From the NCBI GenBank assembly GCA_003170275.1, contig PNAM01000042.1, positions 1-64,000 of the forward strand: a DNA stretch of 64,000 bases, written 5' to 3'. The notes under the pieces were generated by a model. The model had not been told where the DNA came from and ran no database searches. It saw only the letters and a list, made by a program, of their open reading frames with translations. Source of the DNA: Myxococcales bacterium (GTDB lineage Bacteria; Myxococcota_A; Polyangia; Palsa-1104). Positions 33,621-40,701 of this stretch are shown piece by piece; position 1 is the first letter of the stretch; each line of letters starts with the position of its first letter. The translations under genes were made by a program, and so were the position numbers.

Positions 33621-34330
33621 GACACGCGCACCTGGCGCTTCTCTGACGACAGCGTGCCGCAGGTGTCGCAATCGGGTCGCGGTCGCACCTTGACCAGCCG
33701 GCGGTTCTCGCTCTCGGGGCGCAGCGCGTCGTACACTAGCAGCGTGCCGGCCAGCGCCGGCTCACCGGCGAGGATTCGCAGCGCCTCTTCGGCCATCAGC
33801 GCGCCGATCACGCCGGCGACCGCGCCCAGGATCCCCGCGTCCTGGCACGAGGCGACCTCGTCCTCGGGCGGCGCCTCGAACAGGCAGCGGTAACACGCGT
33901 AGCCGGGCACCACCGACATCAGCTGGCCCGACATGCGCACCACGCCGCCGTGCACCAGCGGCACGCCGTGATCGACGCATGTATCGTTGAGCAGGAACTT
34001 GGTCTCGAGCGAGTCCGAGCCGTCGAGTACCACGTCGAACGCGTGCACCAGCCGGTCGACGTTGGCCGCCGAGACGCGCGCCTGGCAGGTCTCGATCGCG
34101 AGGCGCGGAAAGCGCCGCTCGAGCGCGTCCTGCGCCGAGTCGATCTTGAGGCGCCCCACGTCTTCGGTGCGGTGCAGCACCTGCCGCTGCAGGTTCGACA
34201 GGTCGACCACGTCGTCGTCGGCGATGCACACGCTCGCGCCCGCGCGCTCGAGCGCCGCGCCGAGACCGAGCAACGCCGGGCAGCCGAGCCCGCCCGCGCC
34301 CACCACCAGCACCCGCTTTCGCGCGCTCAT
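33617..34330 (-). CDS. E1-like ThiF/MoeB-family adenylyltransferase
   Basis: 237 aa. Rossmann-type core: VLVVGAGGLGCPALLGLG at residues ~8-25, IADDDVVDLSNLQRQVLH, the ATP-site VVLDGSDSLETKFLLND, and CYRC plus a C-terminal CDTC (PDCDTCGTLSSEK) as a zinc site. It begins directly at the GxGGLG strand and lacks the N-terminal RYSRQ segment normally found first in MoeB/ThiF; that segment is in the 104-aa protein at 31781. It would activate the CysO-like Gly-Gly end. ATGA overlaps on both sides. Confidence 0.87.
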   Translation of the reverse strand: MSARKRVLVVGAGGLGCPALLGLGAALERAGASVCIADDDVVDLSNLQRQVLHRTEDVGRLKIDSAQDALERRFPRLAIETCQARVSAANVDRLVHAFDVVLDGSDSLETKFLLNDTCVDHGVPLVHGGVVRMSGQLMSVVPGYACYRCLFEAPPEDEVASCQDAGILGAVAGVIGALMAEEALRILAGEPALAGTLLVYDALRPESENRRLVKVRPRPDCDTCGTLSSEKRQVRVS

Positions 34331-35274
34331 GAGAAATACTCGTCGAGCGAGAAGTACCGCTCACCGGTGTCGCACAGCATCGTCACCACGCGCTTGCCCG
34401 GTCCGAGCTCGCGCGCGAGCTGCAGCGCCACGAACGTGTTGGCGCCCGAGGAGATGCCCACCAGCAGGCCCTCCTTCTTGGCCAGCGCACCCTTGGTTTC
34501 ATAGGCGTCGCGGTCGGTCACCTTGCGCACCTCCGAGATGATCTTGCGGTTGAGAATGTCCGGAACGAAGCCCGCGCCGATTCCCTGGATCTTGTGCGGC
34601 CCGACGGCGCCGCCGGAGAGCACCGCCGAGGTGGCAGGCTCCACCGCAATCATCTTGCACTGCGGCAGCACGTCCTTGAAGACCTCGCCCACGCCGGTGA
34701 TCGTTCCGCCGGTCCCGACCGCCGAGACGAATGCATCGCAGCCCGGACTGGGCAACTTGGCGAGCTGCTCGACCAGCTCGCGCGCTGTGGTGCGGCGATG
34801 CACGTCCGGGTTGGCCGGGTTCTGGAACTGCTGCGGCATGTAGTAGTTGGGAAACTTCTTGCACAGCTCGGTGGCGCGCGTGACCGCGCCTTCCATGGTG
34901 CGCTCGGCCGGCGTCAGGATCAGCTCCGCGCCGTAGGCCGCGAGCAGGCTGCGCCGCTCGAGCGACATCGATTCGGGCATGGTCAGGACCAGGTGGTAGC
35001 CCTTGACCGCGCACACCAGCGCCAGGCCGATGCCGGTGTTTCCCGACGTGGGCTCGACGATCACTGACTCGCCCGGCCGGATGCGCCCGGCCTTCTCGGC
35101 CGCCTCGATCATCGCCAGCGCGATGCGATCCTTGACCGAGCCGCCCGGGTTGAACTGCTCGCACTTGACCCACACCTCGGCCGAGCCCGGCTCGACGAGC
35201 CGGCGCAACTGCACCAGCGGCGTGCCGCCGATCAGCTCGAGGATGTTCGTGACTTGCGTGGATCCCTGGGGCAC
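34327..35274 (-). CDS. cysK: cysteine synthase A (O-acetylserine sulfhydrylase)
   Basis: 315 aa from a GTG at 35274 (AAGGGTGAC upstream). Classic CysK: IGGTPLVQLRRL, NPGGSVKDR with PLP Lys48, PTSGNTGIGLALVCAVKGY, GTGGTITGVGEVFKD and SSGAN near the C terminus. It makes cysteine from O-acetylserine and sulfide. In Firmicutes CysK also binds the Rrf2 regulator CymR; here the Rrf2 gene is only 10 nt upstream, an intriguing parallel. Its end overlaps the E1-like gene's start by 4 nt. Confidence 0.94.
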   Translation of the reverse strand: MPQGSTQVTNILELIGGTPLVQLRRLVEPGSAEVWVKCEQFNPGGSVKDRIALAMIEAAEKAGRIRPGESVIVEPTSGNTGIGLALVCAVKGYHLVLTMPESMSLERRSLLAAYGAELILTPAERTMEGAVTRATELCKKFPNYYMPQQFQNPANPDVHRRTTARELVEQLAKLPSPGCDAFVSAVGTGGTITGVGEVFKDVLPQCKMIAVEPATSAVLSGGAVGPHKIQGIGAGFVPDILNRKIISEVRKVTDRDAYETKGALAKKEGLLVGISSGANTFVALQLARELGPGKRVVTMLCDTGERYFSLDEYFS

Positions 35275-35284
35275 GTCGTCACCC

Positions 35285-35734
35285 TTAAATGAAATACATG
35301 TGCGGCTCGACTTCGCCGCGCGCAATGCCCAGCGCTTCGCCACGCTGGACCAGATCCTTGATCGAGACCCCGTCGAACGCGGCGGAGATCTTCTGCGCCA
35401 GCTCGCCCCAGATGTTGGGACAGAGCGAGCCCTGCTGGCGGCGCTTGGGCGAGTCGCCGTCGGTGTACAGCTCGATCGGGCCCTGCACCGCGCGCACCAC
35501 GTCGCCGAGCGTGATCGCCTCGGGCGCGCGCGCCAGTGAGTAGCCGCCGCGCGGCCCGCGCTTGGCCTCGACCAGGTGCGCCCGGCGAAGCTCCTGGAAG
35601 ATCTGCTCGAGGTAGCGCAGCGGAACCTCCTGGCGGCGCGCGATGTCCCGCGCCTGCGTCGGCCGGCCCTGGTTGTGGAAGGCGATGTCGAACAGCGCCC
35701 GCACGCCATAGCGCGTTTTTGTCGACAGCTTCAT
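35285..35734 (-). CDS. Rrf2-family transcriptional regulator (CymR-like context)
   Basis: 149 aa. N-terminal winged helix: MKLSTKTRYGVRALFDIAFH, RDIARRQEVPLRYLEQIFQELR, KRGPRGGYSLAR (the Rrf2 wing). One Cys only (SLCPNIW), so the three-Cys Fe-S site of IscR is absent. It starts the 13-gene sulfur operon. Two palindromes cover its own promoter, so autoregulation is likely. CymR, which senses cysteine via CysK in Gram-positives, is the best functional guess given the downstream gene, but no CysK-binding feature is visible in the sequence. Confidence 0.9.
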   Translation of the reverse strand: MKLSTKTRYGVRALFDIAFHNQGRPTQARDIARRQEVPLRYLEQIFQELRRAHLVEAKRGPRGGYSLARAPEAITLGDVVRAVQGPIELYTDGDSPKRRQQGSLCPNIWGELAQKISAAFDGVSIKDLVQRGEALGIARGEVEPHMYFI

Positions 35735-35740
35735 CTGTAC

Positions 35741-35757
35741 CTGACCAAATTGGTCAA
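35741..35757. promoter_or_regulatory. operator palindrome A of the Rrf2-led operon
   Basis: Contains the perfect palindrome TGACCAAATTGGTCA (35742-35756) within cTGACCAAATTGGTCAA. It lies around and after the expected +1, 7 nt upstream of the ATG at 35734. Confidence 0.65.
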
Positions 35758-35763
35758 GTACGT

Positions 35764-35792
35764 CTTATTGAATACTTGACCTAACTTGTCAA
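35764..35792 (-). promoter_or_regulatory. promoter of the sulfur operon
   Basis: Minus strand: perfect -35 TTGACA (35792-35787), 17-nt spacer, AATAAG as -10 (35769-35764; four of six). +1 near 35757. Confidence 0.6.
35776..35792. promoter_or_regulatory. operator palindrome B of the Rrf2-led operon
   Basis: TTGACctaacttGTCAA, with perfect 5-bp arms, overlaps the -35 box. It is 35 bp from palindrome A and shares the TTGAC/GTCAA arms, suggesting paired binding of an Rrf2 dimer. Confidence 0.65.
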
Positions 35793-36124
35793 GATGCGTC
35801 GGGGGCTTCGGCCGGCTTGCCGCACAGCTTGCATTTGCCGTCGCTGCTGACCAGGCCGGTGCAGCTCCCATCGGCGCACAGCCGGCGGTCCTCGTCGAAC
35901 CCGGCGTGGTCGTCGTCGTCGGGCGCGGCCTTCGCTTCCGGCTCGGGCTCCTCGCCCTTGAACAGCGGTGCGGGCTGACCCTCGCGATAGGGCGTGGGCA
36001 CGTCGCCCTGCAGCCCGCACGCCTTGCACTTGCCGTCGGGGCCGAGCACGCCGGTGCAGTTGCCATCCGCACACAGCTCGCGGTGGTCGGGATCGAAATC
36101 CTCGTCGAGCATCAGCTGGCTCAT
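35789..36124 (-). CDS. small protein with two tandem zinc-knuckle-like repeats
   Basis: 111 aa from an ATG overlapping the upstream gene's stop (ATGA). Two near-identical motifs, RELCADGNCTGVLGPDGKCKAC and RRLCADGSCTGLVSSDGKCKLC, each have a C-x4-C-x9-C-x2-C arrangement likely to bind zinc. An acidic linker (EPEPEAKAAPDDDDHAGFDED) separates them. No catalytic motif. It is the second gene of a two-gene pair with another Cys-rich protein. Its 3' end overlaps the outer part of operator B. Function unknown. Confidence 0.7.
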   Translation of the reverse strand: MSQLMLDEDFDPDHRELCADGNCTGVLGPDGKCKACGLQGDVPTPYREGQPAPLFKGEEPEPEAKAAPDDDDHAGFDEDRRLCADGSCTGLVSSDGKCKLCGKPAEAPDAS

Positions 36125-36426
36125 TTCAAATTCTTGAACAGCGCGTCGAGCTTGGCCTTGGCCGCTTCCTGCCCGGTGTCCTTGGTGCGCACGTCGCCGT
36201 CGCGGAAATCGAAGTGGGCGCAGAAGTTCGCCTCTTCGCGGTCGCGGATGAACGCGGCCTCGGGCTCGCGGCACTGGTTGTGGATGCTCGGGTCCCACAG
36301 CCGGCAGTTCTTGCAGACGTGCAGATCGGTCGCGCAGTGCGGGCAGGAGTCGCGGCGGCCGACCTTCACGCCGACCTTCACGTCGAAGATCTGCTCGTTC
36401 GAGCACGACCAGCAGTAGTACGCCAT
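36121..36426 (-). CDS. small zinc-ribbon protein
   Basis: 101 aa from the ATG at 36426. It starts with a CxxC pair (YYCWSCSN), followed by CPHC (RDSCPHCATDL), VCKNCRLWDP and FCAHF, all suited to zinc or Fe-S binding. The middle segment CKNCRLWDPSIHNQCREP and a helical tail complete it. No family name is certain. It is coupled by ATGA to the double-repeat protein downstream and diverges from the PEGA kinase gene at 36534. Confidence 0.7.
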   Translation of the reverse strand: MAYYCWSCSNEQIFDVKVGVKVGRRDSCPHCATDLHVCKNCRLWDPSIHNQCREPEAAFIRDREEANFCAHFDFRDGDVRTKDTGQEAAKAKLDALFKNLK

Positions 36427-36533
36427 GGCCGCGGACTCTAGCATGGAATTTTTCCCGATCCACTCCGGCTTTGCGCGTCTTGACACACCGCCGCCGACGA
36501 GTGACCCTGATGCTCGTGGGGGGCCGCTAGGCG

Positions 36534-37931
36534 ATGCAAGCGCCCGTGCAGATCGGGCCCTACCGGATCGTCCGGAAGCTCGGCGAAGGCGGAATGGGCG
36601 CGGTCTACGAAGCCGAGCAGGGATCGTCCGGCAGGCGGGTGGCCATCAAGCTGCTCCTTCCCCACCTGGCGGCGCAACAAGAGGTGCGCTCACGCTTCCT
36701 CAACGAAGCGACCGCCATCAGCTTGATCAACCACCCGGGCATCATCCGGGTCTTCGACGTTGGGCAACTTCCCGACGGTGGCGCCTTCCTGGTGATGGAG
36801 CTTTTGCACGGGCAGTCGCTCAAGCAGCGGTTCAAAGAGGCGCCTCGCCTGCTCGGAAAGGTCGCGTTCACGCTGGTGCGCGACCTCGCGGACGCGCTCA
36901 GCGACGCGCACCGGCGAGGCGTCATCCACCGCGATCTCAAACCGGACAACGTGATGCTGGTGGACGAGCCGGGCCGGCCGATCCCGCGCGTGCGGATCCT
37001 CGATTTCGGCATTGCCAAGATCGCGCGCGACGCCGAGCTCGGCGCCTCGGCGATGCGGGCCGTGCAGACCAAGACCGGGATGGTGTTCGGAACGCCGGTG
37101 TACATGTCACCCGAGCAGTGCCTCGATTCCGGGCGCGTCGACGGCAAGACCGACGTCTATTCGCTGGGGACCATGTTCTACGAGCTCCTGGCCGGGCGGG
37201 CGCCATTCCATTCGGGCGGGCTCGGGGAGATCCTCGCCAAGCACCTGTACGAGGCCCCGAGGCCGCTACGCGAGCTGGCGCCCGGCGTGTCGCCCGCGTT
37301 GGCCGCAGTCGTCCATGCGATGCTCGAGAAACGACCCGAGGCGCGACCCACGATGGAGGAGGTGGTCTCGCAGCTCGATTCGATGACCGGAGCCACGCTC
37401 GAGCCGGAGGCGTTGCCGCCACCGGGTTCCGTTTCGGCGGATCGGTCGACGTTCCTGCGCGGAGAGTCGATCTCGCAGCCGCGCGGCCGGCGAACCGTCG
37501 TCTTTGGGGTCGCGACCGCGGCCGTCGCCGTCGCCCTGGGCGGTGTCCTGGTGTTTCGGTCGCGGTCCGAGCCACCCGCTGCGCCTGTCGCACCAGCGAT
37601 TCCGGCAGTCGTGGTGCCGGCGCCGGTGACGGTGCCCGTCGCGAACCCGGCGCCGCGACGAGTCCTCCTGCTGGTCAAGACCACCCCGACCGGCGCGCAC
37701 GTGGTGCAGAGCGACGATGGGCGCCGCCTCGGCACGACGCCCTGGTACGAGGAGCGGGAGGCCGCGGCCGGCACCCTCGAGGTCGTGCTCAAGCGGCCGG
37801 GCTATCTCGACGGTCGCGCCACGCTCGATCTCGGGCGCGACAACAACCTGCACGTGAAGCTCGAACCCAAACGATCCCAACCGAAGAAGGCCGCGACCGA
37901 TGAAGACACGCCGATCGTGCCGCTCCAGTAG
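36534..37931 (+). CDS. Hanks-type Ser/Thr protein kinase with PEGA-like tail
   Basis: 465 aa. Kinase at ~10-270: Gly loop LGEGGMGAVYEAE, Lys39 (VAIKLL), HRDLKPDN (132-139), DFGIAK (157-162) and MSPEQ. One membrane helix at ~325-343 (VVFGVATAAVAVALGGVLVF), then an Ala/Pro/Val linker and a PEGA-like unit (LVKTTPTGAHVVQSDDGRRL, then GTTPWYEEREAAAG). The last 32 nt overlap the TPR-TM gene that follows, so the kinase and that module copy are co-translated. All catalytic residues are intact. Confidence 0.92.
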   Translation: MQAPVQIGPYRIVRKLGEGGMGAVYEAEQGSSGRRVAIKLLLPHLAAQQEVRSRFLNEATAISLINHPGIIRVFDVGQLPDGGAFLVMELLHGQSLKQRFKEAPRLLGKVAFTLVRDLADALSDAHRRGVIHRDLKPDNVMLVDEPGRPIPRVRILDFGIAKIARDAELGASAMRAVQTKTGMVFGTPVYMSPEQCLDSGRVDGKTDVYSLGTMFYELLAGRAPFHSGGLGEILAKHLYEAPRPLRELAPGVSPALAAVVHAMLEKRPEARPTMEEVVSQLDSMTGATLEPEALPPPGSVSADRSTFLRGESISQPRGRRTVVFGVATAAVAVALGGVLVFRSRSEPPAAPVAPAIPAVVVPAPVTVPVANPAPRRVLLLVKTTPTGAHVVQSDDGRRLGTTPWYEEREAAAGTLEVVLKRPGYLDGRATLDLGRDNNLHVKLEPKRSQPKKAATDEDTPIVPLQ

Positions 37932-38535
37932 GCTGCTGGTGGCCGGACTGTGCCTGGTGCTGGCCGCCGGGCGTGCCGCCGCCGAGCCGCAGGGCAGGGA
38001 TCTGTACCAACAGGGGCTCGCGCTGTACCAGGCAGAAAAGTTCCCCGAGGCCGCCGAGGTGTTCGTGCGCGCGTACGACCTTTTGCGCAAGCCGATCATC
38101 CTCTTCAACGCGGCGCAGGCCAATCGCAAGGCGGGCAAGTTCGGCGAGGCGCGCCGCTTGTACGAGCAGTTCCTGCGCGAGGCCAGCCCGGCCGATCGCG
38201 AGTCAGTGGGCGCCGACGCCGGGCGTTTCATCACAGAGATCGACGAGCACTTCGCCGAGCAGCGCCGCCTGGCCGAGAAAGGCGACGCCGAGGAGGCGGC
38301 CGCGCTCGCGCCGCCTGCGGCAAGACCCGTCGCCGTCGCGCCCGTCGCGCGGCCGACGGTCCGCGCGCCTGCGCCGGCGAAGAGAACGCCGGTGTACAAG
38401 TCCTGGTGGCTGTGGACGTTGGTGGGCGTGGCCGCCGGCGCGGTGGCGATCGGTGTGGGCGTAGGCACGACCACCAACAACGATCCGGCGACCGCGCTCG
38501 GCACGCGGCCGCTCAGGTTCTCGCTGCAGTTCTGA
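37900..38535 (+). CDS. TPR protein with C-terminal Trp-flanked membrane helix (module copy 2)
   Basis: 211 aa. Signal peptide RLLVAGLCLVLAAGRAAA, TPR repeats (GRDLYQQGLALYQAEKFPEA, then PIILFNAAQANRKAGKFGEA and RRLYEQFLREASP), an Ala/Pro linker and the signature TPVYKSWWLWTLVGVAAGAV opening a glycine-rich membrane helix. A 20-residue tail ends FSLQF. It overlaps the PEGA kinase gene by 32 nt. The next gene, a SUMF1-like lipoprotein, starts after one base. Likely an envelope scaffold that presents the tail across the membrane; role unknown. Confidence 0.8.
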   Translation: MKTRRSCRSSRLLVAGLCLVLAAGRAAAEPQGRDLYQQGLALYQAEKFPEAAEVFVRAYDLLRKPIILFNAAQANRKAGKFGEARRLYEQFLREASPADRESVGADAGRFITEIDEHFAEQRRLAEKGDAEEAAALAPPAARPVAVAPVARPTVRAPAPAKRTPVYKSWWLWTLVGVAAGAVAIGVGVGTTTNNDPATALGTRPLRFSLQF

Positions 38536-38536
38536 C

Positions 38537-39634
38537 ATGGGGCGCCTGCTTACCGGACTGTTGCTGCTGGCCGCCGGTTGCGGCGACCAGTACCTGATCG
38601 TCAGCGTCGCCGGTGTGCCCGGTGACGCCACCATGCTGGTGGTGAGTAGCACCCTCGACGATCAGCCTGCCGACGACGAGCCGTTCAGCGCGCCTGCGGG
38701 CGGTTTTGGAGACTCCACCAGCTTCGCCCTCCGAGTCGGAGGCGGCAGTCCGCATCGCTTCTCGGCGATCGTCGAGGCACGTCGTGACGACGGCTGTGTG
38801 GTCTCGCAGAGCGTGATCGACCAGAGCCTCTCGGGCGGGCGCATGGCGATCGCGATCGCGCTCGTACCGGTGACCGACTGCACCGGCGGCAGTCGCACGC
38901 CGGGCATGGTGCGCATTCCCGCCGGCACGTTCCTCATGGGCTGCAACGAGGCCATCGACTCCGACTGTTTCGACGACGAGCGACCTGCGCGCATGGTGAC
39001 CATTAGCCACGAATTCGAGATCGATCGGACCGAGGTCTCGGTGGCAGCCTACCAGGGGTGCGTGAGCGCCGGCGCATGCTCGAGTCCGTCCACGGCGCAG
39101 TCGCGGGGCCTCACTGCACAAGCCTACGTGAGCTGGAATCAGGCCAGCGCGTACTGTGCTTTCCGTCAGAAACGGCTCCTGACGGAGGCGGAGTGGGAGT
39201 GGGCGGCGCGGGCGCCCGACAATCGTCGTTATCCCTGGGGCGCCGACCCGGCGAGCTGCACACGCGCGATCTACGCTGGGCCCGATCCCACGGTCGGCCC
39301 CAACTGCTGGGACCGGGACGACTCTCCGATCGCGCCGGTCGGGTCGCATCCTGACGGCGCGAGCTTCTATGGCGTGCTCGATCTGGGCGGGAACGTCTCG
39401 GAGTGGGTCGCGGACTGGTACGCGATTTATCCCGATGGTCCCGCCACGGATCCCCCTGGCCCCGCCGACGGACTCCAGAAGATCGTCCGTGGTGGCTCGT
39501 GGCAGCTGAGCGTCCGGGGCGTGCGCACGTCGGCACGATTCTTCAACACGCCCGACGGGAACGCGTCCCCCAGCGTCGTCGGGCTCACCGACGAAGAAAA
39601 CCGGTGGATGTTGGGCATCCGCTGCGGCCGATGA
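38537..39634 (+). CDS. lipoprotein with SUMF1/FGE-like domain (module copy 2)
   Basis: 365 aa with lipobox AAGC (GLLLLAAGC). Residues ~17-115 form a beta-rich domain similar to that of the next gene. Residues ~120-365 have the formylglycine-generating-enzyme fold: MVRIPAGTFLMGC, FEIDRTEVSVAAY, KRLLTEAEWEWAAR, GNVSEWVADWY, VRGGSW, GIRCGR. The two active-site cysteines of true FGE, which follow RGGSx, are not present (RGGSWQLSVRG), so sulfatase-type catalysis is unlikely. It may act as a ligand-binding or surface protein. Overlaps the next paralogue by 4 nt. Confidence 0.85.
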   Translation: MGRLLTGLLLLAAGCGDQYLIVSVAGVPGDATMLVVSSTLDDQPADDEPFSAPAGGFGDSTSFALRVGGGSPHRFSAIVEARRDDGCVVSQSVIDQSLSGGRMAIAIALVPVTDCTGGSRTPGMVRIPAGTFLMGCNEAIDSDCFDDERPARMVTISHEFEIDRTEVSVAAYQGCVSAGACSSPSTAQSRGLTAQAYVSWNQASAYCAFRQKRLLTEAEWEWAARAPDNRRYPWGADPASCTRAIYAGPDPTVGPNCWDRDDSPIAPVGSHPDGASFYGVLDLGGNVSEWVADWYAIYPDGPATDPPGPADGLQKIVRGGSWQLSVRGVRTSARFFNTPDGNASPSVVGLTDEENRWMLGIRCGR

Positions 39635-40695
39635 TGCGCCGGGCGTTCCTCGCGTTGTGCGGCATCTGGTTCGCGGGCTGCGGCGGAGGCCAGTTCGTGG
39701 TGGTGGCGGCCGACGGTGTCCCCGATGGCGCGACCCGACTCTTGGTGCGCACGACGCTCGATGATCAGCCAGCCGCCGACGAGCCCTTCGATCTGTCAGC
39801 GGGTGCCGGCCCAGCGACGAGCTTCGCGCTGTCGCTGAACCCGAGCGTCCGCGGCCGGCTCTCGATCGGCGTGGAAGCGTTCGCCGGCGACTGCGCAGTT
39901 GCGTGGGAGTCGATCGATTACGACCTCACCGGCATCAGAGCGGATCTGCAGATCACGCTGAACGCGATGGGATCTGAGTGCCCCGGCAAGCTCCGCACGC
40001 CCGGCATGGTGACCATTCCCGCCGGTAGCTTCGAGATGGGCTGCGAAGATACGGAGTGCATCAGCGATGAAGCGCCGGTGCGCACCGTGACGCTGTCGGC
40101 GTTCGAGATCGATCGAATCGAGGTCTCGGTGGCCGCCTACCGGGCTTGCGTCGCCGCCCAGGAGTGTCCCGCGCCGCTCGACGAGACGGAAACGCGAGGC
40201 GATCGCGCGCAGACCTTTGTGACCTGGGACGACGCGAGTGCGTACTGCGGCTTCCGCGGCAAGCGGATGCTCACCGAGGCGCAATGGGAGCGGGCGGCGC
40301 GCGGCACGGTGGGTCGCAAATATCCTTGGGGCGACGCGCCCGAGCCCGATTGCAGCCGGGCGGTGTACGGCGACTGCTACTTGAGCGGGGACCGGATCGG
40401 CGCGGTGGGCGGGCGTCCCACCGGAGCGACCCCCGACGGGATCTTCGATCTCGCCGGTAACGTAATCGAGTGGGTGGCAGACTGGTACGGGCCCTATTCC
40501 GCTGCGCCGCCCCCGGATCCGCCCGGCCCGGACACCGGAGACCTGCGGGTCCTGCGCGGCGGCGCCTGGAAGTTCCCACTCACCAGCCTGCGCGGCTCCT
40601 TCCGCTGGATGAACGCGCCCGACGGCACCTCCGACGGCCTCTCCGCCAAGGACACCACCGACGGCTTCGGCATCCGCTGCGGGAAGCCGCTGTAG
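39631..40695 (+). CDS. lipoprotein with SUMF1/FGE-like domain (tandem paralogue)
   Basis: 354 aa, lipobox FAGC (CGIWFAGC). Same architecture as the preceding gene: N-terminal beta domain (residues ~17-115: FVVVAADGVPDGATRLLVRT, TLDDQPAADEPF), then a SUMF1-like domain (MVTIPAGSFEMGCED, FEIDRIEVSVAAYRACV, GKRMLTEAQWERAARG, GNVIEWVADWY, LRGGAW). FGE catalytic cysteines are again lacking (RGGAWKFPLT). ATGA overlap with the upstream copy. A duplication that has diverged (I estimate ~45% identity by eye) suggests different targets. Confidence 0.85.
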   Translation: MMRRAFLALCGIWFAGCGGGQFVVVAADGVPDGATRLLVRTTLDDQPAADEPFDLSAGAGPATSFALSLNPSVRGRLSIGVEAFAGDCAVAWESIDYDLTGIRADLQITLNAMGSECPGKLRTPGMVTIPAGSFEMGCEDTECISDEAPVRTVTLSAFEIDRIEVSVAAYRACVAAQECPAPLDETETRGDRAQTFVTWDDASAYCGFRGKRMLTEAQWERAARGTVGRKYPWGDAPEPDCSRAVYGDCYLSGDRIGAVGGRPTGATPDGIFDLAGNVIEWVADWYGPYSAAPPPDPPGPDTGDLRVLRGGAWKFPLTSLRGSFRWMNAPDGTSDGLSAKDTTDGFGIRCGKPL

Positions 40696-40701
40696 CGATG
40701 T

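Noticed and set aside
34327..35709. A fused regulator-CysK protein
   Set aside because: The N-terminal third is the Rrf2 gene read in the wrong frame. CysK starts at the GTG at 35274.
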